Below are positions 43,630-52,871 of a stretch of 64,000 bases of DNA, piece by piece. Position 1 is the stretch's first letter, and each line of letters opens with the position of its first letter. Source of the DNA: Sporomusa malonica (lineage in GTDB: Bacteria; Bacillota; Negativicutes; Sporomusales; Sporomusaceae); NCBI RefSeq assembly GCF_041428715.1, contig NZ_CP155572.1. One strand, written 5' to 3'. Made by a program: the position numbers and the translations under genes. The notes below the pieces were generated by a model, which was not told where the DNA came from, made no database searches, and worked only from the letters and a program-made list of their open reading frames with translations.

Positions 43630-43765
43630 TGTTACGATACTCCTCTCATTTGATGGTCTGGGTTCGAATGACAGTTTATCATACAGTTAACATAATTAAT
43701 AGCGGTAATTTCAAGAAAAAAAGCCCGCTTGCTTTAGCAAGGGGCAATAATATATAAGAAAAGTT

Positions 43766-45019
43766 CTATTTTGCTAGTTGGTAGATAGTTTCGGTTAGAA
43801 CCGCCAGACCAGCAGCAATAGCTTCACTTGCAACATATTCACTGCCATTGTGACTGACACCCTCCTTGCAGGGAATAAATATTAATCCTGCCGGCGCGAT
43901 ATGAGCCATATTCATTGCATCATGCCCTGAACGACTATCAAGCCGCAAGCTTGTCAGTTTTAGCTTCTGGCAGACATCTTCAATTGTTTTATTTATTGTA
44001 TAGTCAAGTATCATCGGTTTTTCTGACGCGAGCACCTCGATAGCTACCGGTGTATCGTTATCATCAGCGATTGTACTGATAGCATCCTTTATTTCTTGCA
44101 GTATTTCAATTATGCTGCCATGCTCTGTACCACGAATATCCACCCACATTTCAACCTGTCCGGGGATTACGTTAATTGCACCTGGAAATGTTTTTAGAAT
44201 TGTCACTGTCGCCACTGACCCCTGATAATCATAGTCTGCAGCAATATTTCTGACAGCTAACACAATCATAGCCGCGCTAACCAGCGCATCCTGCCGTTCT
44301 TCAATCGGGGCACCGCCGGAATGGCCAGCCATTCCAGTCACTGTTATTTTTAATCTAGTAGGAGAAGAAACTTTATCAACTATGCCGATATTCACTCGAC
44401 CCTGTTCTAAAATTCGTCCTTGTTCAATATGGAGTTCAACAAATCCCTTAATACTATTATTGGCCCGGGCGGCAGACCCAATATGTTCAATTTGTAGGCC
44501 AAGGGTCGCCAATTCAGAAGCAAAGCTTATTCCCTCCTGATCTACAATTCGTTTCCAGGAAGAAATATTTGCCAGACCAGCCATGGCTTTACTTCCCATC
44601 GTCGCAAAGTTAAAGCGGCTGGACTCTTCGGCAGAAAAAACCACTACTTCCAGGGGATGCTTAATATCACTTCGTTCCTTTAATCTTTTAACAGCTGCTA
44701 AGCCGCATATTACTCCCAGTACACCGTCGTATTTGCCGCCTGCAGGGACAGTGTCAAGATGGGAACCTGTCACCACAGCCGGCACGTGTGCTTGAATACC
44801 TTCTGGCTCATACCGGCCGATAATGTTGCCAATAGCATCAACATGTACGACAAGTCCTATATCTTGCATAAGCTCAATGATGTACTGCCGCGCCTGATGA
44901 TCGGCTTTGCTAAATGCCAGGCGTGTGACGCCAGACTTATCTTGGCCAAACTGAGCTATATGCTCTAGCTGCGCAAGAACCCATTCAATAGTATGCGAAT
45001 GATTAGCTTGAATAGCCAC
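43766..45019 (-). CDS. M20-family amidohydrolase (N-carbamoyl-L-amino acid hydrolase/allantoate amidohydrolase type)
   Basis: This 417-residue dinuclear metal enzyme has metal ligands in VTGSHLDTVPAGGKYDGV (His, Asp), EESSRFNFATMGSKAMAG (Glu) and FVELHIEQG (His), and the dimerisation lid in the middle. The spelling of these blocks fits the AmaB/HyuC/AllC group, which removes carbamoyl or ureido groups, rather than peptidases. No hydantoinase or purine genes adjoin it, so the substrate stays open. The GTG start at 45019 is very close to AAGGGGG; repeat copy D follows about 70 bases upstream. Confidence 0.92.
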   Translation of the reverse strand: MAIQANHSHTIEWVLAQLEHIAQFGQDKSGVTRLAFSKADHQARQYIIELMQDIGLVVHVDAIGNIIGRYEPEGIQAHVPAVVTGSHLDTVPAGGKYDGVLGVICGLAAVKRLKERSDIKHPLEVVVFSAEESSRFNFATMGSKAMAGLANISSWKRIVDQEGISFASELATLGLQIEHIGSAARANNSIKGFVELHIEQGRILEQGRVNIGIVDKVSSPTRLKITVTGMAGHSGGAPIEERQDALVSAAMIVLAVRNIAADYDYQGSVATVTILKTFPGAINVIPGQVEMWVDIRGTEHGSIIEILQEIKDAISTIADDNDTPVAIEVLASEKPMILDYTINKTIEDVCQKLKLTSLRLDSRSGHDAMNMAHIAPAGLIFIPCKEGVSHNGSEYVASEAIAAGLAVLTETIYQLAK

Positions 45020-45087
45020 CGCCCCCTTAAGTACATTCTTTACTCACAGTATACCGCTATTTTAGAAAAAATTCCATAATTCTTGCT

Positions 45088-45179
45088 AAAGAAAACACGG
45101 CTTGCGCCGAGCCTTTGGCGAAAGCGGAAGCCGATGTTGCCCTTATCCAGACGGAAAGTTATACTTTCTTACAGGATAA
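45088..45179 (+). repeat. dispersed double-hairpin repeat, copy D (full)
   Basis: Full length from AAAGAAAACACGGC to CAGGATAA, almost identical to copy B. It lies between the amidohydrolase start and the end of the reductase gene. Confidence 0.9.
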
Positions 45180-45217
45180 AAGAAAAAAGCGCCTGGGTAC
45201 ACCAAGCGCTCTACTCA

Positions 45218-45889
45218 TTAAGCCAAGATACCTTGTTTTACAGTGTCTAAACCTAAGCGATCAATCATCATACCGATACGCTCATGTTTTCGAGCGGTTG
45301 CCTTATAGTAGGCAATAATTTTTTCAATGAGCGGCAACACATCAGCCTGGGGTAATTCTTCAGCTAACAGGTCGGCTATTCTAGCTCTGGCGCCGGCGCA
45401 ACCGCCGATCACAACCTTCCAGCCTTTGGCGGTACCAATAAGGCCAATATCCTTAACCCAACCCTCAGCACAGGAATTGGTACAGCCGCTAACGCCAAAT
45501 TTACATTTACCAGGCAATTCCATACCATGATACAATTTATCAATCTCTAGACCCAATGTGAGTCCATCTTGTTGAGCACGCTTGCAGAAATGAGTTGCAG
45601 GACAAATCTTGACGCTACGGACGCACAGGCCAACGGCAGCACCTTTTTCCATCCCCAAATCTTCCCAAACAGCGTCAATTTTATCTTCAGAAATACCAAC
45701 AATGGCAATCCGTTGTGCTGAGGTCAATTTGAGTGCTTTGGCACCATATTTTTCAGAAACATCAGCAATTTTTCTTAATAAATTAATATCAAGTATAACC
45801 CCCCCAGGAATATGAGGAGCAATTGCATAGGTTTCTCTGTCGCGCTGAACAATAGCGCCTTTCTCAAGTAAATCAGTTTTAAGTTCCAT
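45218..45889 (-). CDS. small siroheme [4Fe-4S] sulfite/nitrite reductase-like protein
   Basis: This 223-residue single-chain protein has the siroheme-iron-sulfur ligand pattern CPATHFC (C-x5-C) and CTNSC (C-x3-C). GVILDINLLRKIADVSEKYG at the front fits the ferredoxin-like half domain. It is far shorter than normal assimilatory reductases (about 500 residues) but matches the low-molecular-weight assimilatory-type sulfite reductases of anaerobes such as Desulfovibrio. No electron donor subunit or siroheme gene is adjacent. Whether it reduces sulfite, nitrite or something else cannot be said. ATG 45889 follows GGGAGG. Confidence 0.88.
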   Translation of the reverse strand: MELKTDLLEKGAIVQRDRETYAIAPHIPGGVILDINLLRKIADVSEKYGAKALKLTSAQRIAIVGISEDKIDAVWEDLGMEKGAAVGLCVRSVKICPATHFCKRAQQDGLTLGLEIDKLYHGMELPGKCKFGVSGCTNSCAEGWVKDIGLIGTAKGWKVVIGGCAGARARIADLLAEELPQADVLPLIEKIIAYYKATARKHERIGMMIDRLGLDTVKQGILA

Positions 45890-46050
45890 AAATCGAACCT
45901 CCCATATGATAATTATATGTATTGGAATATTATTATAAATTAGATGTTTCTTGTAAAATTCCTGCTAAAAGAAAGAACTTTTTTTCTCAAATAAAAAATA
46001 GCGCCAAAACGACGCTATTTTACTTACTTTAAAATAAATAAATCCGATTC

Positions 46051-46560
46051 TTAAGCCCAACCGTCAAGCATTTCACGTAATTTTACTACGTGTGTCTGCT
46101 CCTCGGATTTCAAGAGGTTGAACACATTTCTGGCGTCTTCAAATTTGGCACATTTAGCCAAGGCATCATAGAACAATATTGAATCTTTTTCATCCTGCAT
46201 AGCCGCTCTTAAAATATCAGCAATACTTTTAAATTCAGGAAATTTTTCCTCAGCTTTGTCTTTAGGGAAAACATATGGTTCAGCAAGCACAGTAAGGTAG
46301 CGGGAAGTCTCTTGATCAAACAGATAATCCTCACCAACTTGTTGGTTTTCTTTAACCTTGTTATAGAGCTTAGTAAATTGATCGTGATGTTGAATTTCTT
46401 CATTCATAAGTAGCATGAACAAGTCTTTGTGTTCTTTGGTTTCAGCTTGATCATACGCTTTTTTGTAGAAATCGCGACCACGGGCCTCCATATCAATCGC
46501 GATTCTTAAAGCCTCCAGATCGCTGAACAAATTGCCCATATCACAGGCGTTTTTTCCCAT
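46051..46560 (-). CDS. ferritin-like diiron protein (rubrerythrin-type helical domain)
   Basis: This 169-residue four-helix bundle has carboxylate and His ligands in each helix: EARGRDFY, NEEIQHHDQF, QDEKDSILFYDAL and EEQTHVVKL. It lacks the C-terminal rubredoxin zinc ribbon of true rubrerythrins. Such proteins detoxify peroxide or store iron in anaerobes. ATG 46560 is preferred over an upstream in-frame ATG because GGGAGG is correctly spaced to it. The nearby tpx gene also points to oxidative defence. Confidence 0.88.
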   Translation of the reverse strand: MGKNACDMGNLFSDLEALRIAIDMEARGRDFYKKAYDQAETKEHKDLFMLLMNEEIQHHDQFTKLYNKVKENQQVGEDYLFDQETSRYLTVLAEPYVFPKDKAEEKFPEFKSIADILRAAMQDEKDSILFYDALAKCAKFEDARNVFNLLKSEEQTHVVKLREMLDGWA

Positions 46561-46690
46561 AATTATATAACCTCCCTTTATTTGCATATTATAAATCTAC
46601 TGATATATTCCATATTTCCAAGCAAATTCCTTTTGGAAGTTTGTGACTTTTATAACTTTTTTCAAAAAATAGTGAATAATTAGCAATGTC

Positions 46691-47068
46691 ATGTTACATT
46701 ATTATTATATACCCAATAATCATTCTTGGAAAGGATGGATTTGCGTAAGAAGATATGCCCTCTTCTCAAGAGCTAAAGACTATACTACTACAGTACTGCT
46801 CACTGATTTGTCAGCATCAACCTCGATGCTGGTATGGGGTGCAGGCGGTGAATCGCTTGAAGATGAATACGGCGGACCACTCAGAATGCTTATCCCCAAT
46901 CTCTGGGGATATAAAAGCTGCAAATGGCTGGTAAAAATCGAGTTTGTGGAAAAGTATGTAATGGGCTATTGGGAGTTAAGAGGCTATAGTCACAGCGGTG
47001 ATATTGAGCCTGGTGAAACCTATGATTCAATACCAGGCAATATCGGTCAATTAGCGGCGGTGAAGTGA
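46691..47068 (+). pseudogene. C-terminal remnant of a molybdopterin (SUOX-like) oxidoreductase
   Basis: The reading frame contains TTTVLLTDLSASTSMLVW followed by GGPLRMLIPNLWGYKSCKWL, EFVEKYVMGYWELRGYS and a GETYD-type end. This is the C-terminal part of the sulfite-oxidase-type molybdopterin-binding domain. The N-terminal half with the cofactor Cys loop is missing, and the first 30 or so codons are unrelated and lack a good ribosome site. It is therefore a decayed gene rather than a functional 125-residue protein. tpx begins 29 bases after its stop. Confidence 0.8.
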
Positions 47069-47097
47069 CTGAATTCTAATATTAAGGGGGACTATTT

Positions 47098-47610
47098 ATG
47101 GACAAGCGTACCGATGTCGTTAAATTCGGCGGTAATCCGCTGACACTTCTGGGCAAAGAGGTGAAAGTCGGAGACACAGCACCTGATTTTACAGTATTAA
47201 CACCAGATTTGAAAACACTCTCTCTAAGTGATACCAAAGGGCAAGTACGAGTGATTAGTGCAGTACCATCAATTGATACTCCTGTGTGTGATATGCAGAC
47301 TCGCTGGTTTAACCAAGATGCGGGTAATATTGAGGGCCTTCTGGTATTATCCATTAGTGTTGATTTGCCGTTTGCGCTGACACGCTACTGTGCGGCTAAA
47401 GAGATTAGTAATGTTAAAACTGTATCCGACCATAAGGATCTTGATTTTGGCTTAAAATACGGCTTTGTTATTGAGGAACTGCGCTTGCTCAGCCGAGGTG
47501 CCGTTGTGATTGATAAAGAAAATGTTATCCGTTATGTTGAATATGTTTCCAATATTGAGGAACAACCAAACTACCCAAAAATCATGGAGGTTGTAAAACA
47601 ATATTTATAA
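47098..47610 (+). CDS. tpx: thiol peroxidase
   Basis: This 170-residue atypical 2-Cys peroxiredoxin has the peroxidatic Cys in PSIDTPVCDMQTRWFN and the resolving Cys in LPFALTRYCAAKEI, with the conserved VSDHKDLDFGLKYG. It reduces peroxides using thioredoxin. ATG 47098 follows AAGGGGGA. Its neighbours are a ferritin-like protein and a dead molybdopterin enzyme. Confidence 0.97.
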   Translation: MDKRTDVVKFGGNPLTLLGKEVKVGDTAPDFTVLTPDLKTLSLSDTKGQVRVISAVPSIDTPVCDMQTRWFNQDAGNIEGLLVLSISVDLPFALTRYCAAKEISNVKTVSDHKDLDFGLKYGFVIEELRLLSRGAVVIDKENVIRYVEYVSNIEEQPNYPKIMEVVKQYL

Positions 47611-47622
47611 GATGTAAATATA

Positions 47623-47652
47623 GAAAACTCCCAGTAATAACTGGGAGTTTTC
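47623..47652 (+). terminator. terminator of tpx, facing the glutamine synthetase gene
   Basis: A perfect 12-bp stem GAAAACTCCCAG/CTGGGAGTTTTC with a 6-base loop. The symmetric flanking A/T lets it work for both convergent genes. Confidence 0.85.
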
Positions 47653-47670
47653 TTATGGACGGATAGCAAA

Positions 47671-49581
47671 TTAGCAGATATGAATCATATTTTTCTTATA
47701 TTGGCGATAAATAGTTTTTAAAGCACTTACTTTATCTGTCATTTCAATTTGAAGCTCTGATGCAATATCAAATTCACCGGCTTCAATAGCATCTTTAATA
47801 CGGGTAAACAAACTCTTTTGTGACAAGCAGTCTTTAGCTAAATAGACTCTGAGGGTATTTATTTTGTCCCAATTGTTCAGATCAAGGTCGCTAGCTGAGT
47901 CAGCATCATGCAAAGGTTTAGCATCTTTAACAATATCGAGGTTTTCAGGAATAATGCGATTTAACAGTTCAGTTTTCCACCGAACAAGCGCACCGGCAAC
48001 AAAAGCTTTAATAAGTTCCGGACGGAAAGCCTCCCCAGCAGTAAGAGCTTTAACTTTCTCAGGATATTTAGTAATATTTTGCATATTCTCCCAAACAGTA
48101 GCTGGCGGTTTGGCAAACAAGCGGTCACGCTCTTCATCAGAGTAATCATCGAATACGTCATGCTCGCTGCGATATGCCCGTTCAGTCTCAAGATAGAATC
48201 CTTGTACCCCGGCATCTTTGGAGAGCTCAGCATCCAATTCTTCTACTGTTTTACCAGAGTTAACAGCAGCTTTGATGCCATCAAGCATACTCATATAGAT
48301 AGCAGTTAGTGCAATGTAAGTGTTGGTATACGGATTGGGGGAACGAACTTCAAATCTGGTAGCCATAGGATTATTAACATCACGGACAAGGCCAGCTAAA
48401 ATAGTTCTGTTACGGGATGGTACAGCAGGTGTATGTCCCAATGAGGTGACGATGCATACCGGTGCTTCAAAACCAGGCTTCAAGCGATTAAGCGAGTCAT
48501 TAGTAGAAGAAATAAACGGATTTATCACTTCATAATGTTTCAGCAGTCCCATAATGGCACCATAGCCAATGGCACTTAAGAAATATTCTTTCATATCGGC
48601 AGGTGAAAATAGGTTAACAATTTTTCCGGACTTAAGTTTAGCGGCAAAACCAACATGAGTATGTTCGCCGCTACCCGCAACACCAATAATCGGTTTAGCT
48701 TTAAAGGTTACTTCAAGACCATTCGCCCGGAAAGCCTCTTTAACTAAGATCCTGGCTTGCAGTTCATTATCTGCGCACTGAAGTGCATTGGAGAATTTCC
48801 AGTCAATTTCAAGTTGCTCCATAACATGAGTCAGGTGACCGGCTTCATCAATTGTAGCTTTTACACCGCCAACTTCTTTGTGACCCATTTCCGGCTCAAG
48901 ACCGTATTGGGACATCATCAGCAAGGCCTGTTCCATGGCAGTACGAACATTACCGCGAGTCCGCTGCCAGTATTGTTCTTGTAGAACCTGAGAAGCAGAT
49001 AGCTCTTCTACTTCAGCTTTATTAGTCGGGGTTTTTACCCAAAACTCAAGTTCGGTAGCTGCAGTAAAAACAACATCTTCCACATCAGCACCATTGATAT
49101 GTTCTAAACCGGCGATCTTACCATTCTTCTGGAAAATCGCCTTTAACTCAGCTCTAATATACTCTAGGCTTTGAGCAAGAATTGACCGCGAATCAACTCT
49201 TAGTCCATTATGTACCAAAAATGCCGGGATACGAAGTGTGCCAACAGGCTTACCGGTTTCCTCATCAATATGTTCATAATTATAATCTACAAACCAGTTA
49301 ACACTAGCATCAGCAAGCATATCTAACTTGGCATTGTTTAAGGTTGCAATGCCAGTAAGAACAACTGACGAGCCGTCTGTTTGCACTGCGCTGCCATTAT
49401 AGAAATCTTCCATATCTTTAGCGAACAGACTGATAGGAATTTTTTCATCAGTGTCATTGCCAGCCAGGTCAATGCCAACAAGTGAAGCAAATTTGATTTC
49501 AGGGTGATTATTGAGCAAGCTTATAATTTCTTCTTTGCCATACTTGCCTGCAGGAATCAAATACACTAAATCTTTTACCAT
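47671..49581 (-). CDS. glutamine synthetase family protein (long form, 636 residues)
   Basis: Glutamine synthetase catalytic motifs are present: TAATELEFWVKTP (metal Glu), EMGHKEVGGVKATIDEAGH, GVAGSGEHTHVGFA (the ATP/Glu loop) and the SLGHTPAVPSRNRTILAG segment near the Arg ligands. At 636 residues it is longer than GSI (about 445) and shorter than GSIII (about 700). It has an extra C-terminal helical region of roughly 150 residues and an N-terminus starting VKDLVYLIPAGKYGKEEI. It may make glutamine or a related gamma-glutamyl amide. ATG 49581 follows GAGGTGAAG. The leader carries an attenuator like that of glnN. Confidence 0.9.
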   Translation of the reverse strand: MVKDLVYLIPAGKYGKEEIISLLNNHPEIKFASLVGIDLAGNDTDEKIPISLFAKDMEDFYNGSAVQTDGSSVVLTGIATLNNAKLDMLADASVNWFVDYNYEHIDEETGKPVGTLRIPAFLVHNGLRVDSRSILAQSLEYIRAELKAIFQKNGKIAGLEHINGADVEDVVFTAATELEFWVKTPTNKAEVEELSASQVLQEQYWQRTRGNVRTAMEQALLMMSQYGLEPEMGHKEVGGVKATIDEAGHLTHVMEQLEIDWKFSNALQCADNELQARILVKEAFRANGLEVTFKAKPIIGVAGSGEHTHVGFAAKLKSGKIVNLFSPADMKEYFLSAIGYGAIMGLLKHYEVINPFISSTNDSLNRLKPGFEAPVCIVTSLGHTPAVPSRNRTILAGLVRDVNNPMATRFEVRSPNPYTNTYIALTAIYMSMLDGIKAAVNSGKTVEELDAELSKDAGVQGFYLETERAYRSEHDVFDDYSDEERDRLFAKPPATVWENMQNITKYPEKVKALTAGEAFRPELIKAFVAGALVRWKTELLNRIIPENLDIVKDAKPLHDADSASDLDLNNWDKINTLRVYLAKDCLSQKSLFTRIKDAIEAGEFDIASELQIEMTDKVSALKTIYRQYKKNMIHIC

Positions 49582-49659
49582 TGTTCTTCACCTCATACAC
49601 AGAATGTCTTACAGTATAGGTTTTCACATTATTCCCTGGTCAATACAAGTAAAAAAACA

Positions 49660-49749
49660 GACTCCTCCACTTGCTACTTGCGGAAGAATCCTGGATTGAT
49701 TCAGGGTTTAAATATGTTTTTATTATAGCATAAAAATACAATTTGTCCA
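49660..49749 (-). promoter_or_regulatory. attenuator leader of the 47671 glutamine synthetase gene
   Basis: On the minus strand, TGGACA (49744-49749), 16 bases and TATAAT (49722-49727) form the promoter. Then comes GAATC-loop-GATTC (49686-49702), overlapping an 11-bp terminator stem (49660-49690) with a T7 run. The promoter-to-terminator stretch closely matches the leader of glnN. Confidence 0.75.
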
Positions 49750-49802
49750 GGAGTTTACAAGCCAGTAGACATTACGGGTCTGCGCGCATGTCAATTTTGC
49801 AT

Positions 49803-49840
49803 AAAAAAGCCCCGACTTTTATCAAGTCAGGGCTTTTTTT
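49803..49840 (-). terminator. terminator of glnN
   Basis: A 15-bp stem with one mismatch (AAAAAGCCCCGACTT against AAGTCAGGGCTTTTT), ending in T7 on the minus strand, 8 bases after the glnN stop. Confidence 0.93.
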
Positions 49841-49848
49841 ATCATATA

Positions 49849-51942
49849 TTATACGTTAAATAATAGGTCTCCATAAGTTGGCATTGGCCATACATCTTTA
49901 TCTACTAAAGTTTCAAGTGTATCAGCAACTTCTCTTAAGGTGCCCATCTTTTCAAATACATCAAATCTGAATAATGAGGCTTGCGCATAAGTATCGCCGT
50001 GAGCATTTGAAGCTTTTTCTACAGCTTCTTCAAGTACAGCAATATTTTTCTTTAATGAAGCGGTTAATGAGGACACTTCTATTAACAATTCAGTTTGAGC
50101 TGTTAAATCAGCTGCTACACCTGTAGCTTTGATTGTATTGATTGAAGCAGCAAGGTTGGTAGCAAACTTGATAACTGCAGGAAGTATTTGTCTCTTAGCC
50201 ATTTCTATCATTGTTAAAGCTTCAATATTAATAGTCTTGATATAATTTTCAAGATCTATTTCATAGCGGGATTCCATTTCTACTCTGCTTAATACAGCAT
50301 GTTTCTCCATTACTGCAATATTCTTTTCAGAAATTAATGCTTTAATGGCTTCTACAGTAGTCTTGATGTTTGGAAGTCCTCTCTTTTCGGCTTCAACTAC
50401 CCATTCATCTGAATATCCGTTGCCATTAAATACTACATTCTTATGCTTAGTTACATATTCGGTAAGAATTGCTTTAACTTCAGCCTCTACATCTGTAGCC
50501 TTCTCTAATCTTTCAGCAACTTCACTTAATACCTCAGCTACTATGGTATTTAAAATATAGTTTGGTGCAGCGATTGAGGCAGAAGAAGGAACCATTCTAA
50601 ACTCAAACTTATTACCTGTAAATGCGAATGGAGATGTTCTGTTTCTGTCAGTTGCATCCTTAGGTAATGCGGGAAGTGTGGTAACACCTATTTCCATGTG
50701 ACCGCCAGTTTTCGAGCTTGTTGCTCCACCATTTTCAAGTTGTTCTAATATGTCTTGTAATTGCTCGCCTAAGAATATTGATATAATTGCCGGAGGCGCT
50801 TCGTTCGCACCTAGTCTATGATCATTTCCTGGATTTGCAGCTGATACTCTTAATAAATCCGCATATTCATCTACAGCTTTTATAACTGAGCATAAGAATA
50901 CAAGAAACTGCTCATTATCATGTGGAGTATGACCTGGCTCAAGTAGGTTCACTCCATCATCTGTTCCCATAGACCAGTTATTATGTTTACCGGAACCGTT
51001 AATTCCAGCGAATGGTTTTTCATGTAATAAGCACACAAGATCATGTCTTAAAGCAACCTTCTTCATTGTATCCATAGTAAGTTGGTTGTGATCTGTTGCT
51101 ATATTTGTAGTCGTGAATATGGGAGCTAACTCATGCTGTGCAGGAGCAACTTCGTTATGTTTAGTCTTGGCAGAAATTCCAAGCTTCCAGAGTTCTTCGT
51201 CTAATTCCTTCATGTAAGCAGAAATTCTTTCTTTGAGTGAACCAAAGTAATGATCTTCTAATTCCTGGCCCTTTGGAGGTTTAGCCCCAAAAAGTGTTCT
51301 TCCTGTAAATATTAAGTCTTTTCTTTGGTCAAATGTTTTCTTATCAACAATAAAGTATTCTTGTTCTGGTCCAACAGTTGTAATAACTTTATTTGCGGTT
51401 GTATTTCCAAGGGCTTTTAATACACGCAACGCTTGTTTTGATAAAGCTTCCATTGAACGCAATAATGGAGTCTTCTTATCTAAAGCTTCACCAGTGTATG
51501 AACAAAAAGCTGTTGGTATACATAATGAATCATCTTTTATAAATGCTGGTGATGTACAATCCCATGCAGTATATCCTCTAGCTTCAAAGGTAGCTCTAAG
51601 ACCACCAGATGGGAATGAAGAAGCATCTGGTTCGCCTTTAATTAATTCTTTACCAGAGAACTCCATTATAGCCTTACCATCTGCAGTTGGTGCTATAAAT
51701 GCATCATGTTTTTCAGCAGTTATGCCGGTCATTGGCTGGAACCAATGAGTAAAATGTGTTGCACCTTTTTCAAGCGCCCAATCTTTCATTGTGCTAGCTA
51801 CTACGTCTGCAACTGCTGGATCTAAAGGAAGACCCTCTTCAATTGTTTTCCTTAAAGCCTTATAAGTAGCTTTAGGAAGACGTTCCTTCATAACAGCATC
51901 ATTAAATACGTTTGAACCAAAAATTTTACCTAGCTTGCTCAT
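49849..51942 (-). CDS. glnN: glutamine synthetase type III
   Basis: This 697-residue GSIII has PEQEYFIVDKKTFDQR, HNEVAPAQHELAPIF, NGSGKHNNWSMGTDDG and GNDHRLGANEAPPAI, all diagnostic of the large dodecameric type III enzyme, plus the GSIII C-terminal helical domain. It condenses ammonia and glutamate with ATP. ATG 51942 follows AAAGGGG; the frame further upstream is leader. Codon use is more AT-rich (many AGA, ATT, TCT) than in neighbouring genes, hinting at a different origin. It lies next to a second, unrelated-length GS gene. Confidence 0.97.
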   Translation of the reverse strand: MSKLGKIFGSNVFNDAVMKERLPKATYKALRKTIEEGLPLDPAVADVVASTMKDWALEKGATHFTHWFQPMTGITAEKHDAFIAPTADGKAIMEFSGKELIKGEPDASSFPSGGLRATFEARGYTAWDCTSPAFIKDDSLCIPTAFCSYTGEALDKKTPLLRSMEALSKQALRVLKALGNTTANKVITTVGPEQEYFIVDKKTFDQRKDLIFTGRTLFGAKPPKGQELEDHYFGSLKERISAYMKELDEELWKLGISAKTKHNEVAPAQHELAPIFTTTNIATDHNQLTMDTMKKVALRHDLVCLLHEKPFAGINGSGKHNNWSMGTDDGVNLLEPGHTPHDNEQFLVFLCSVIKAVDEYADLLRVSAANPGNDHRLGANEAPPAIISIFLGEQLQDILEQLENGGATSSKTGGHMEIGVTTLPALPKDATDRNRTSPFAFTGNKFEFRMVPSSASIAAPNYILNTIVAEVLSEVAERLEKATDVEAEVKAILTEYVTKHKNVVFNGNGYSDEWVVEAEKRGLPNIKTTVEAIKALISEKNIAVMEKHAVLSRVEMESRYEIDLENYIKTINIEALTMIEMAKRQILPAVIKFATNLAASINTIKATGVAADLTAQTELLIEVSSLTASLKKNIAVLEEAVEKASNAHGDTYAQASLFRFDVFEKMGTLREVADTLETLVDKDVWPMPTYGDLLFNV

Positions 51943-52066
51943 CAAAAAAACCCCTTTCAATTTTTCATCTTGCATTAAACTTTGAATAATTTATGTTTAA
52001 AAATTTTTATCAAATAATTATAGAACCCATTCTTGTATACATAACGCAAACACAACTAAAAAAACA

Positions 52067-52135
52067 GACTCCTCCACTTATCACTTGTGGAGGAGTCATC
52101 ATTGACTCAATCTTATTAAATATGTTTTTATTATA
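52067..52135 (-). promoter_or_regulatory. attenuator leader of glnN
   Basis: On the minus strand, TATAAT (52130-52135, weak -35 TAGACA) is followed by GAGTC-AATGAT-GACTC (52093-52108). Its 3' arm is also the first 5 bases of the 11-bp terminator stem GACTCCTCCAC/GTGGAGGAGTC (52067-52097), which ends in a run of T. The two hairpins exclude each other. Confidence 0.75.
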
Positions 52136-52199
52136 GCATAAAAATGTCCTTTGTCTAGATATTAAATTACTTTTTTATTTTTTTTTGGCGGTAAATTAA

Positions 52200-52871
52200 C
52201 TATTCTTGCTCACGGGGAAGCTTTGCGCCGCCACTCATTCTGGCAACAAGGAACATTGACAATAAAATTGCCGCTAAACCTCCTACCATGACTGGTGTTG
52301 TTAGAATGTGGCGTGGTAAGTATTCATATAGACCAAATACACCGAAAAAGATAAAAATGATAGCTGCCACCCATTTTACCAGACGCTCGGGAATTTTTTT
52401 TCCCAAAACCACACCAATGAGTATGCCTATTGCATTAGCTATCATCATACCGGCCGTAGTTCCTAGCCACACAGGTATAATTTCATTTGCAAATTGAGCA
52501 GCCAATGCAACAGTTGCCAGCTGCGTCTTATCTCCCATTTCCGCAATAAAAAAGGCAATCGTAACTGTCCAAAAAGGACTGCGGTTTGTGGCTTTATCCT
52601 CACCGTTCAGTTCATCACCGCGGATTGTCCATAAGCCAAATATGATAAATGATGCAGCAGCAGCAATCTGTACATATTGTAATGGTATAAACATAGTTAT
52701 ATAACTGCCAACAATTACTGCGAAGAGATGATTAAGAATGGTAGCTACAAAAACTCCCCACAATACAGTAGGCCATGGATAGCGAGTAGCAAAGGCCATA
52801 CCTAACAATTGAGTCTTGTCCCCCATTTCGGCAAGGACCACAAAGGTAAGCGCTGTAATAAATGCTGTCAA
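52200..52871 (-). CDS. GDT1/TMEM165-family (UPF0016) cation transporter
   Basis: This 223-residue protein has six or seven helices in two homologous halves, each with the family signature E-x-G-D-K-(T/S): AEMGDKTQLLGMAFATRYP near residue 15 and AEMGDKTQLATVALAAQF near 110. Members export Mn2+ or Ca2+. The bacterial subgroup is often linked with manganese-sensing yybP-ykoY riboswitches, but I do not see one in the 100 bases upstream. TTG 52871 follows AGGAGGGG. Confidence 0.92.
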   Translation of the reverse strand: MTAFITALTFVVLAEMGDKTQLLGMAFATRYPWPTVLWGVFVATILNHLFAVIVGSYITMFIPLQYVQIAAAASFIIFGLWTIRGDELNGEDKATNRSPFWTVTIAFFIAEMGDKTQLATVALAAQFANEIIPVWLGTTAGMMIANAIGILIGVVLGKKIPERLVKWVAAIIFIFFGVFGLYEYLPRHILTTPVMVGGLAAILLSMFLVARMSGGAKLPREQE

